A stretch of 64,000 bases of DNA from an uncultured Gemmiger sp. GTDB lineage: Bacteria > Bacillota > Clostridia > Oscillospirales > Ruminococcaceae. The position numbers were made by a program, and so were the translations under genes. Location of the stretch: contig CALWNP010000001.1 of assembly GCA_944382835.1 (NCBI GenBank), forward strand, positions 44,324-108,323, in the 5' to 3' direction. The notes below the pieces were generated by a model. The model was not told the DNA's origin, made no database searches, and worked only from the letters and a program-made list of their open reading frames with translations. The first letter of the stretch is position 1. Each line of letters opens with the position of its first letter. Shown here one piece after another: positions 53,823-61,655 of this stretch.

Positions 53823-54448
53823 ATGGAAACCAACTGCATCAATCCGGGGCAACCCGGCATCCGCAAGGGGGATGTCATCGCCTTTTTCGATCGCCTTGCC
53901 CCCGGCTGGGAGAAGGACCTGGTGGTGGATACGGCCAAGATCAACGCCATTCTGGACGCCGCCGGGGTAGGGCCCGGCAGCAGGGTGCTGGATGTGGCCT
54001 GCGGCACCGGGGTTCTCTTTTCCTTCTATCGGCAGCGTCAGGCGGCCGAGGTGTTGGCGGTGGATATTTCGCCCGAGATGGCCAGGATCGCGGCATCCAA
54101 CGCCCGGCCCCCCATCCGGGTGCTCTGCCACGACATCGAGACGCTGGACCCCGACGGCCGCTACGACTGCTGTGTGGTCTACAACGCCTTTCCCCATTTC
54201 CCCGACCCGGCCGGTCTGGTGGGGAATCTGGCCCACTGGCTGGTCCCGGGGGACGGCTGACGGTGGCCCACAGCATGGGCATCGGTCAGCTCAACCACCA
54301 CCACGCCGGCTGTGCCGCCAGCGTCTCACTGGCCATGCTGCCTGCCCAGGAACTGGCCGCCCTCTTTGAACAGTGGTTCACGGTGGACACGGTGGTGTCG
54401 GACGAGGGAGAATACATCGTCTCGGGCCGGCGGAAAGACCGGACATAA
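53823..54448 (+). pseudogene. Class I SAM methyltransferase with a frameshift
   Basis: The reading frame starts METNCINPGQPG, has the SAM motif VLDVACGTGVLF, AVDISPEMARIA and YNAFPHFPDP, then stops at 54260 in LVPGDG. The next frame continues exactly where the family would: LTVAHSMGIGQLN to a stop at 54448. One extra G in the G5 run at 54248-54252 would restore LVPGGRLTVAHS. So it is a single-base lesion in a homopolymer, which could be a sequencing slip, a phase-variable tract or an early pseudogene. The substrate of the methyltransferase is not visible. GAGAGGAAG precedes the ATG. Confidence 0.85.
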
Positions 54449-54461
54449 GAATCAGAAAAGC

Positions 54462-54516
54462 AAAAAGACATGGCTGCTGCCTGCGGGGCAGATCGGCCAT
54501 GTCTTTTGTTGTTTTG
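54462..54516. terminator. Bidirectional terminator
   Basis: AAAAGACATGGC (54463-54474) pairs with GCCATGTCTTTT (54496-54507), then GTTGTTTT. It ends the methyltransferase and the convergent VOC gene. Confidence 0.85.
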
Positions 54517-54525
54517 GGCAACGGC

Positions 54526-54909
54526 TCACTCGTGAAGTTCCAGCGGCAGGCCGTCGGGGTCAAAGAAGAAGGTCATGCTGGCACCGGTGTAGTCGTCCCG
54601 GCGGATGGGCTCACATCGGATGCCCAGTCCTTCCAGCTCCCGGACGGTGTCCTCCACGCTGTCCACCCGGAAGGCCAGGTGCCGCAGGCCGCAGGCTTCG
54701 GGACGGTTCACCCGTTTGGGCGGGTTGGGCTCCACAAAAATTTCCAGTTCGGTGTCATCGTTCACCCGCAGGTCCAGCTTCCAGTCCCCCCGGTCGGAGC
54801 GGTAGTTTTCCCGGATGACCGCAAAGCCCAGCTTGTCCACATAGAACTGCCGGGCAGCCTCGAGATCGGAAACAATAATGGCAACGTGGTGAATGGAATT
54901 CAACTTCAT
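54526..54909 (-). CDS. VOC-family (glyoxalase/dioxygenase-like) protein
   Basis: A 127-residue vicinal-oxygen-chelate protein: IHHVAIIVSDLEAARQFYVD at the start, LRHLAFRVDSVED in the middle and FFFDPDGLPLELHE at the end. Putative metal ligands are His7 or 8, Glu of LELEIFVE-type strand, His of LRHLAF and Glu126. Members of this short group include lactoylglutathione-lyase-like proteins of unknown substrate. ATG at 54909 behind GAAGGAGGTG. It has no obvious partner. Confidence 0.85.
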   Translation of the reverse strand: MKLNSIHHVAIIVSDLEAARQFYVDKLGFAVIRENYRSDRGDWKLDLRVNDDTELEIFVEPNPPKRVNRPEACGLRHLAFRVDSVEDTVRELEGLGIRCEPIRRDDYTGASMTFFFDPDGLPLELHE

Positions 54910-55019
54910 CTTCAACACCTCCTTCATCCATATTCGGGGCAATGCAGCCGCTGCGGGCTGTTGCTCTCTTCATTTCAGGCTGATTTCTTTCCGCAGTCCT
55001 GCGCGACGGGATTGCCGGA

Positions 55020-58000
55020 TCAGGACTGCCGGTAGTCATACACCGCATCGTACTCGTCGGCATCGGCGTTCAGGATCGCGCTGTTGCCCACCGTCGCCAC
55101 CTTCATCTGATCCAGCAAAATGCGCAGTATGGCCACTGCATCCTGCTGATCCTCCACGGTGGTGGCCTTGACCTGCTGAATCCACCGGTTCATCTGGTCC
55201 ACATCAAATCCACGCAGATCGTCCGTCATCGCGTTAATGGCTTCCTGGGTCTCGGTGGAGGGGGTTGTGATGATGCTGTACGCACTGATGATGTAGCTGT
55301 CCAGCTCTTCCTGGGTCAGTTCCATCTGTTCCAGCGCATCCGCCATTCCGCGAATGACCTCCACCGAGGCAGAGGCCCGTTGATCCGCATAACTGTAAAC
55401 ATAGACCTGTTCCAGGCTGTCGGCGAAGGAACACTCGGCCGAATAAGCCCATCCTGGATACCGCAGTTCCGGCAGCAGATATTGATCGCTCAGCGCCATC
55501 AGATAGGGGAATATCACGCCGGAAATCCCCTCCAGATTGTTGAGATACACCTCGCCATAGGTGTAGCAGAGAGACTCTTCGGTGATAATGCCGGTGCAGT
55601 CCGGGAAGACAGGCAGATCATAGTCTGGCACCTCTGCCGGATGGGAAGGCAGCGCTTCCAGAATCTTGCGGGTCGCAGCCTGGGTCGCCTCCAGTTCCCC
55701 ATCCGTCGTCACCAGCATGGAAATCATATGATCGCGCTGGCACAGCGTTTGGCCGATCGCATTCATTTTTTCCTGCAGCTCTTGCAGGGCATCGGGGTCA
55801 TCTTCCAGCTGCTGGTGCAGCCCGGACAAGAACTCGTAGCTCTCCGCGCCGGTCAGATAGGCGCTGTATTCCTGATTTCTGTCGGATGCGGTCCCCACCA
55901 CCGTCTGGGCCAGGTCCAGGGCGTTTCTTCTGGCCGGGTTTCGTTCCGCCAGCAGGGCATCCAGCCGCAGCAAAAGCGCATCCCTGTCATCCAACCGGAG
56001 GTTCTGGAAAAGATCCAGCAGCAGATTCAGGCTTTTCTCCTGATCGGCGGGATCATTGATCCAGGAGATCCGCACATAGGGGCGGGAAAAGTCCCCCGCG
56101 TTGGATGTCGGATAATAGTTCTCGATCCAGAAGCCGTTCAGGTATTCCTGTTTCAGCCCCTCGAGTTCGGCGGTGCTGTGTTCCTCCGTTCCCATATTTC
56201 CCACCAATCGGAGGTAGAGATCCAGATACTGGAGGTCTTGCCGGGAGATGCCGCTGGCATCCAGCAGAAGTTTGTTGTAGGCAATCCCCTCTGTGCCCAC
56301 ATCGGAGGAATAGTAGGTGATTCCCACCTCCGTCTGCCGGTTGTATTCCGGCCGGGGTGCGGGGTCGGGCAGATCGCTCACGGGAATGGTGAAATCATCA
56401 TTTGTCACATCCTCCTCCGCCCAGCTCTCATAGGCCTGGGTGTCCCGGATCAGCTGGTCCAGCTCCTCCTCCGACATCGAAGCCTTCATCTGCACCAGAT
56501 CGTCCTGCCGTTGGGACTCGATCTGTTCCGCCAGCCCCGGCTGAGGGACCGTGGTAACCAGCGCCGTGTTGGTACAATCCTGCAGGCCGCCGGCCAGCTG
56601 CCGGAACAGTGCCTGCCCTTCCGGTCCCGCCAAACGTTCCAGCGTGCTTTGCTCCTGGGCGAAGTAGTCGGTGCTGCCGTCAACGGCCCACTGGACCAGA
56701 ATATTGGTGAAATAGATTTCAATGGCTTTGCTGTTGGATTCCTGGGACAGATATTGGGTAAACCGGTTGATCTTGAGGGTCCGCTCCACCAAAGCGCTGT
56801 CCAGGCCATCCGCAGCGATGGATGCAAGGGTATCCTCCACCACCCGGCGGAAGGTCTGGGCATCCGCCGGATCCGCATTGTCCAATCCAAACATCAGCAC
56901 CGGTTTGAGGGCATCCGCCGCCAGAGATGCGGTGGCATTTCCCAGCCCGGCGCTTTTCATGTTTTGCTGAAGGACAGAATCGTTGGCATTGAGCAGGTCG
57001 CACAGCACACTGTACTGGTGCAGTGTCTCCATATTTTGGCCGTCCAGATCAAAGGCGTAATAGAGAACCGAGGCATCCTGGGTGGAATCCCCCTCATAGG
57101 CAGGAGCATCGCATTCCACCTCTTTGTATCCGGACTGGACCGAAGGCTGATCATAGGCCGACAAATCGGTGTGCTGATTGGGTTCCTGGGAGAGGTACTC
57201 GCTGTCCAGGAAGGTCAGGAAGCTCTCATAATCCAGATCCCCGTACAGCAGCAAAAGAGCGTTGTCAAAGTGATAGCACCGTTCATACAGCTGCATCACC
57301 TTGTCATAAGTCAGTTCGCGGTAGTTTTCCCAGGCCCGGCCAATCATGTTTGAGGCATATTCCCCCGGGTACAGGGTATCCATCACGTTGTTCCGTGCGT
57401 TTCCCCCAATGTCGGTCATATAGGACAGATCCTCGGTGAAGACCGTACCGCTCATGGTAATGTCGTCCTGGGGATCGGAAAGGGTGTAGCGCAGGGCTTC
57501 CCGCTTGAAAAAGTTCTCATCCGTAAGCACGCCGGGGCTGACCATACAGCTCAGGATTGCATCCGCCATATTGCGCAGCTGTTCCTCGCTCTGGCTGGCC
57601 ACCGGATACATGGTGAAGGTCTGGTAGGTAAAGGCATTGACATAGGTACTGTAGGTCTTGCCCATCAGATCATACATCAGGGTGTGGCTGGGGTATTTTT
57701 CCGACGAGCCCAGAATGGCATGTTCAAACACATGGTTGATGTCCGACTCATCGGCCATCGGGGTGCGGTACCCGATGGAAAACGCCCGGTTGGTATCCTC
57801 ATTTTGAATGTAGCAGAGCGTCGCCCCGCTCACCTCATGGCGGAAGGTGATGATGGTGCCCTTTGCCTCGGGGAAATCCTCCACATCCTCCACCACAAAC
57901 CCTGCGATGACCTGCCCCGGCACGGGCAGGTCCCCGGTTTGTGCCTCTTGCTCCGCGGAGGATGGAACGGATGTCAGACGTACTGCGGCCAGAATGACCA

Positions 58001-58052
58001 GAATCAGAATCACCAGCGCACCTGCCACGACAGAGACTCGTTTTTGCTTCAC
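55020..58052 (-). CDS. Membrane-anchored M16C metalloprotease (PreP/insulinase-like)
   Basis: A 1010-residue zinc protease. One N-terminal helix (about 9-26) without a lipobox anchors it, with the body outside. The inverted zinc motif HVFEH (107-111) is followed by AILGSSEKYP and the usual M16C region YSTYVNAFTYQTFTMYPV. The length and the four-domain layout fit presequence protease/falcilysin types that degrade short peptides in a closed chamber. ATG at 58052 follows GAGGAGC. Presence in a mobile element suggests a surface peptide-degrading or defence role; this is inference. Confidence 0.9.
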   Translation of the reverse strand: MKQKRVSVVAGALVILILVILAAVRLTSVPSSAEQEAQTGDLPVPGQVIAGFVVEDVEDFPEAKGTIITFRHEVSGATLCYIQNEDTNRAFSIGYRTPMADESDINHVFEHAILGSSEKYPSHTLMYDLMGKTYSTYVNAFTYQTFTMYPVASQSEEQLRNMADAILSCMVSPGVLTDENFFKREALRYTLSDPQDDITMSGTVFTEDLSYMTDIGGNARNNVMDTLYPGEYASNMIGRAWENYRELTYDKVMQLYERCYHFDNALLLLYGDLDYESFLTFLDSEYLSQEPNQHTDLSAYDQPSVQSGYKEVECDAPAYEGDSTQDASVLYYAFDLDGQNMETLHQYSVLCDLLNANDSVLQQNMKSAGLGNATASLAADALKPVLMFGLDNADPADAQTFRRVVEDTLASIAADGLDSALVERTLKINRFTQYLSQESNSKAIEIYFTNILVQWAVDGSTDYFAQEQSTLERLAGPEGQALFRQLAGGLQDCTNTALVTTVPQPGLAEQIESQRQDDLVQMKASMSEEELDQLIRDTQAYESWAEEDVTNDDFTIPVSDLPDPAPRPEYNRQTEVGITYYSSDVGTEGIAYNKLLLDASGISRQDLQYLDLYLRLVGNMGTEEHSTAELEGLKQEYLNGFWIENYYPTSNAGDFSRPYVRISWINDPADQEKSLNLLLDLFQNLRLDDRDALLLRLDALLAERNPARRNALDLAQTVVGTASDRNQEYSAYLTGAESYEFLSGLHQQLEDDPDALQELQEKMNAIGQTLCQRDHMISMLVTTDGELEATQAATRKILEALPSHPAEVPDYDLPVFPDCTGIITEESLCYTYGEVYLNNLEGISGVIFPYLMALSDQYLLPELRYPGWAYSAECSFADSLEQVYVYSYADQRASASVEVIRGMADALEQMELTQEELDSYIISAYSIITTPSTETQEAINAMTDDLRGFDVDQMNRWIQQVKATTVEDQQDAVAILRILLDQMKVATVGNSAILNADADEYDAVYDYRQS

Positions 58053-58131
58053 ATGGTTGCTCCTCTTGCATAGAAAAATCGTGATCCCATTATATCAGGA
58101 AATTCGGGAGGCACAAAGCGTTCTTCACAAG

Positions 58132-58187
58132 AAAAACAACAAAAAGGATCCCCGCCAGAGCTTTTCCTGTAACTCCGGCGGGGATCC
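58132..58187 (-). terminator. Strong terminator near the right end of the element
   Basis: GGATCCCCGCC (58146-58156) pairs with GGCGGGGATCC (58177-58187); the - strand then runs TTTTTGTTGTTTTTC. It lies between the split PBP and the M16 gene and could block read-through from the PBP promoter. Confidence 0.85.
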
Positions 58188-58312
58188 CCTATCCCATGAA
58201 CCGTTCTGCCCCATAGCGACCAAGGGACCAAACAGCTCATGGGTTTCCCCGGCAGACTGTAAGAACGAGCCCGACGGGCCTGTGGCCTTTTGTTTTTTAT
58301 CGTTATTATGTT
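58188..58312 (-). ncRNA. Candidate structured RNA at the right element end
   Basis: Between the att site and the terminator, the - strand can fold GCCCGACGGGC-type and ACCCATGAGC/GTTCATGGGAT stems, the latter enclosing about 40 nt. With the terminator it has the form of a small RNA or leader of the M16 gene. No known family is recognised. There is no ORF here. Confidence 0.3.
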
Positions 58313-58317
58313 CTATT

Positions 58318-59658
58318 TTATGGTCCAAAATTCTGCACCGGCCCCATCCGGTCGGCGGTATAATACTCGCTGCGTTTGATCTCGCCGGGCAGGTCGATGC
58401 CGGTGGCCTCGGTGAGGCCGAAGGCGGCAAAGTAGTTGCAGAAGTTCTGCTGCCCCAGCCGCGCCCCCACCTGGATGAAGCAGGGGTTGCAGGAGGCGGC
58501 CAGCCCTTCGGCCAGGGTTTCCAGGCCGTGGATGTGGCCGTTGGCGCAGCGGAACCGGGTGCCCGCCACATTGATGGACCCGGCGCAGACAAAGGTGGAA
58601 TCCCGGGTGCAGACCCCGGTGTCCAGCGCCGCCGAACAGGTGATGAGCTTGAAGACGCTGCCCGGCTCGTAGAGGTCGCTGATGGCCTTGTTGCGCCACT
58701 GGGCCTGCTGGGCGGTCTGGAGGGCGGCGGTGCGTTCCTCCCCGGTCAGGGCGTCCACCTGGGCCCGCAGCTCCTCGTCCACGATGGTGCGGGGGTTGTT
58801 GGGGTCGTAGTCCGGCTTGGTGGTCATGGCCAGGATCGCCCCGGTCTGGACATCCATCACGATGCCCACCCCTCGGGCCGCCACCTTGTGCTCCTGCACC
58901 GCGGCGGCCAGGGCGCTCTCCAGATACCGCTGGATGTTGGCGTCGATGGTCAGGGTCAGGCTGTTGCCCTGGGCCGGCGCCACCAGGGTGTTGTACTGGG
59001 TGGGCATGTCGTAGCCCCAGGCGTTCTTGGCGGTCAGCACCCGGCCGTTTTCCCCGGTCAGTTCCTCGTCATATTCCAGCTCCAGCCCCCACAGCCCGGC
59101 GTTGTCCACGTCGGTGAAGCCCAGCAGCACCCCCATGAAGTCCCCCTGGGGGTAGACCCGTCTGGTGTCCTGCCGGATCTGGATGCCCTCGGCCCCGTGC
59201 TCGCTGCACCAGCGGCGCACCGCGTCGGCCATCTCCTTGTTCACCCGGCGGCGGAGCAGGCAGTCGTTGGAGCTGCGCTGGCTGAACTTTTCCAGCGTCT
59301 CGGCGTAGTCCAGCTCCAGGATCTCGCTCATGGCCCGGGCGGTCTCCTCCACCAGGCTGTCGTCCAGCTCCCGGGGGGCGGCCCGGATGGTCCAGCAGGT
59401 CTCGCTGGCCGCCAGCAGGGTGCCGTCGGCCGAGGTGATCTCCCCCCGGGCGGCGGGGATCACGGTGTCCCGCAGCTGCTGGTCGGCGGCCCGGGCGGCG
59501 TAGCCTTCGGGGTCGGCCAGCTGCAGCCAGGCCAGCCGTCCCAGCAGCCCTCCAAAACAAACCACCGAAAACACCGCCGCCAACACCCGTACCCGACGCC
59601 CCATCCCCCGGTCCTGGGCCGGGCTGAGATGGCGCTTGGCTTGCCTTCTTGTTTTCAC
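58318..59658 (-). pseudogene. N-terminal part of a split class B penicillin-binding protein
   Basis: A 446-codon fragment of a PBP2x/SpoVD-like transpeptidase. A membrane helix lies at about 24-44, a dimerisation domain follows, and the transpeptidase domain begins with SVFK (Ser334, Lys337) and SCN (389-391). It runs to GIDLPGEIKRS and YTADRMGPV, then nine foreign bases-worth of residues and a stop in element DNA. The KSG box and PASTA domain are in the other fragment at 32395. GTG at 59658 is chosen from the GGGGGTG site. The fragment is anchored but catalytically incomplete. Confidence 0.92.
58320..58358. other. Right attachment site of the element
   Basis: The inner arm runs ATGGTCCAAAATTCTGCACC to GGC at 58342. 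The core CCC is 58343-58345, then PBP coding sequence. With the left site it shares the core, and the inner arms are inverted copies. Together they recreate a dyad attP. Confidence 0.85.
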
Positions 59659-59741
59659 ACAAACACCCCCGCATTCCATGATTTCGGTATCACGGTATGC
59701 GGGGGCGCTTTCCTTTTATGTGGCCCACCGCCCCCGGGCGG

Positions 59742-59770
59742 TTGACAGAGAGCGGTCTATCATGATAGAC
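59742..59770 (+). promoter_or_regulatory. blaI promoter with 16-bp operator palindrome
   Basis: TTGACA (59742-59747) is followed by GTCTATCA-TGATAGAC (59755-59770), a perfect 16-bp palindrome covering the expected -10 region. It lies in the gap between blaI and the divergent PBP gene, where BlaI/MecI repressors bind. A GC stem CCGCCC/GGGCGG is at 59729-59742. Confidence 0.7.
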
Positions 59771-59803
59771 TTTTCTCAGAAACAAGGAAAAGAGGGATGC
59801 AGC

Positions 59804-60172
59804 ATGCAGAGATTGCGTCTGGCCGAAGGAGAATACCGCTTTGCCACCCTGGTGTGGGACAACGAGCCACTGCCCAGCGGCCAGCTGGTGGCGCTGGCCA
59901 GCGAGGCCCTGGGCTGGAAGAAGAGCACCACCTACACCGTGCTGAAAAAGCTCTGCCAGCGGGGGATTTTGCAGAACCAGGACGGGGTGGTCACCGCCCT
60001 GGTGAAGCAGGAGGCGGTGCAGCAGCAGGAGAGCGCCGCGGTGGTGGACAAGACCTTTGGGGGCAGCCTGCCCCGGTTTGTGGCGGCCTTTCTCAACGCC
60101 AAGCCCATCAGCGAGGAGGAGGCGGCCGAGATCCGGGCGATGCTGGACGCCGCCCGGCGGGAAGGAGAGTGA
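59804..60172 (+). CDS. BlaI/MecI-family repressor
   Basis: A 122-residue winged-helix repressor. The recognition helix is in KSTTYTVLKKLCQRGIL and the C-terminal dimer/cleavage segment is VDKTFGGSLPRFVAAFLNAK, where BlaI proteins are cut (normally near N-F in that region). It should bind the palindrome upstream and repress itself and the divergent PBP. GAGGGATG precedes ATG 59804. The M56 gene follows after 4 bp. Confidence 0.92.
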   Translation: MQRLRLAEGEYRFATLVWDNEPLPSGQLVALASEALGWKKSTTYTVLKKLCQRGILQNQDGVVTALVKQEAVQQQESAAVVDKTFGGSLPRFVAAFLNAKPISEEEAAEIRAMLDAARREGE

Positions 60173-60176
60173 CCCC

Positions 60177-61532
60177 ATGCCCACCCTGATGCTCTACGGC
60201 CTGCGGGCGGGGCTTGCCGGGGGGCTGGCCGCCCTGGGGATGCTGCCGGTCTGTGCCCTGCTGCGCAAAGGCCGGGCGCCGGAATGGCTGCTCTGTGCCC
60301 TGTGGGGGGCGGTGGGGCTGCGGTTTGTGCTGCCCGGGGGGCTCCTGCCCCTGCCGCTGCCCGCTGCTTCCGGCGCCGACATCACCGCCCCGGGGGAAAT
60401 GCTGGGGGCCCTCTCCCCCGCCGCCCTGCCCGCGGCGGCGGCCCCGGCCCAGGAATCCGGCCCCGGGCTGTGGCGGGTGCTGGGGGCGGTGTGGCTGGCC
60501 GGGGCGGCGGTGCTGGTGCTGCGGGAGCTGGCGTGCTACCTGCGGCTGCGCCGCACCCTGGCCCTGGCCTGCAGAACCCCCGACGGGGCCTACAGCTGCC
60601 CGGCGGTGGGGGCGCCCTTCACCCTGGGGCTGCTGCGGCCCCGGGTCTACCTGCCCGACAGCCTGCAGGGCCCCGCCCGGGCGGCGGTGCTGCGCCACGA
60701 GCAGGCCCACATCCGCCGGCGGGACCCGCTGACCAAGCCGCTGTTCTATCTGGTGGCCTGTCTGCACTGGTGGAACCCCCTGGTCTGGCTGGCCTTTTCC
60801 CGGTTTGAGCTGGCCATGGAGTACGCCTGCGACGAGGCCGCCATCCGGGCGCTGAGCCCCGCCCGGCGTGCCCTCTACTGCGAAAGCCTGCTCCGGTTTG
60901 CGGTGGGCGGGCCCCGGGCGGGGTGCCTGGCCTTCGGCCAGCGGGGGGTGCAGCGGCGCATCCGGCATCTGCTGGGCTACCGCAGGCCGGCGGCGGTCCG
61001 GCTGGGGCTTTGCCTGGCGGGGGCCTTTCTGGCCGCCACCGTCTGTCTGGCGGCCCCCCGGCAGCAACAGGCCGCCCTGCCCGAAGAAGCCTCCCTGCCC
61101 GCTGCCGAACCGGCCGAGGACACCGCCTTCTCCCCCCAGGAACTCACCAGCCCGCTGGACTTCTACCTTTATATAAGCCGGCGGTATACCGCCAACGCCC
61201 ACCGGGGGGATGACCTCATCGCCCCCACCGGCACGACGGTTTCTGCCGCCGCCGGGGGCACCGTGCTGGTGGCCCAGTTCCACCAGAGCTACGGCAACTA
61301 CGTCCTCATCGACCACGGCGCCGACCGCTGGGGCCGGGACTGGCAGACCCTCTATGCCCATCTGGACACCCTGGCGGTGGCCGCCGGGGACACCGTCACC
61401 GCCCACCAGGCCATCGGGACGGTGGGCAGCACCGGCACCTCCACCGGGCCCCACCTCCATCTGGAGCTGCTCTGCGCCGATCAGCCCCTGGCCCCCAGCG
61501 CCTGGATCAGTTACCGCGGCGGCGCTTCCTGA
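60177..61532 (+). CDS. M56 (BlaR1-type) membrane protease fused to an M23/LytM peptidase domain
   Basis: A 451-residue protein. Residues about 1-290 are the M56 antirepressor domain: helices at 5-27, 36-56, 100-120 and near 275-293, and the cytoplasmic zinc motif HEQAH (174-178) with the downstream Glu in YACDE. After the last helix, a linker leads to an extracellular M23 domain (about 320-451) with ligands His342, Asp346 and the HLH motif 426-428, plus YAHLD. In BlaR1 the sensor is a penicillin-binding domain; here it is replaced by a LytM-type domain that looks catalytically complete. It should sense wall material and cleave BlaI. Confidence 0.9.
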   Translation: MPTLMLYGLRAGLAGGLAALGMLPVCALLRKGRAPEWLLCALWGAVGLRFVLPGGLLPLPLPAASGADITAPGEMLGALSPAALPAAAAPAQESGPGLWRVLGAVWLAGAAVLVLRELACYLRLRRTLALACRTPDGAYSCPAVGAPFTLGLLRPRVYLPDSLQGPARAAVLRHEQAHIRRRDPLTKPLFYLVACLHWWNPLVWLAFSRFELAMEYACDEAAIRALSPARRALYCESLLRFAVGGPRAGCLAFGQRGVQRRIRHLLGYRRPAAVRLGLCLAGAFLAATVCLAAPRQQQAALPEEASLPAAEPAEDTAFSPQELTSPLDFYLYISRRYTANAHRGDDLIAPTGTTVSAAAGGTVLVAQFHQSYGNYVLIDHGADRWGRDWQTLYAHLDTLAVAAGDTVTAHQAIGTVGSTGTSTGPHLHLELLCADQPLAPSAWISYRGGAS

Positions 61533-61540
61533 AGCCTTTT

Positions 61541-61571
61541 TCCCCTCCCCTTCCGGGAGGGGATTTTTTTG
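61541..61571 (+). terminator. Terminator of the blaI-M56 operon
   Basis: CCCCTCCC (61542-61549) pairs with GGGAGGGG (61555-61562), then ATTTTTTT. Confidence 0.9.
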
Positions 61572-61581
61572 TCCGCGCCCC

Positions 61582-61628
61582 TTGACAACTGTGTATACTG
61601 TGTATATACTGTATATGTCGGATATAAA
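61582..61628 (+). promoter_or_regulatory. Promoter/operator of the GntR-ABC operon
   Basis: TTGACA (61582-61587), 17-bp spacer, TATACT (61605-61610). The spacer and -10 are built of repeated GTGTATA/TATACTG units that form overlapping palindromes (GTATAC), a likely autoregulation site for the GntR protein. Confidence 0.75.
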
Positions 61629-61655
61629 CAGTTGATGGTAAGGAGGGATGTTCCC

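Larger units (their letters stand above)
33123..58344. mobile_element. About 25.2-kb integrated element splitting a PBP gene
   Basis: The element is bounded by two sites whose inner arms are inverted copies and whose outer arms are the two halves of one PBP gene. It carries a capsule operon, a large serine recombinase with a small partner ORF, murQ-murP, a frameshifted methyltransferase, a VOC protein and an M16 protease. Base composition changes inside it: 33.4-46 kb is visibly AT-richer than the flanks, 49-54 kb is GC-rich. The recombinase lies about 7.3 kb from the right end, not at the end, so the element may be composite. Boundaries are exact to a few bases; the mechanism is inferred. 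Confidence 0.82.

Noticed and set aside
58130-58312. 6S RNA at the right element end.
   Set aside because: The fold has an enclosing stem and a terminator, but I could not place the conserved central bubble, so only a generic structured-RNA candidate is listed.
33123-58344. An invertible capsule segment (phase inversion between inverted repeats).
   Set aside because: The inner arms are inverted, but the outer halves belong to one gene in the same orientation and share a core with one polarity. This is the attL/attR layout of an insertion; inversion would not leave the PBP halves collinear.
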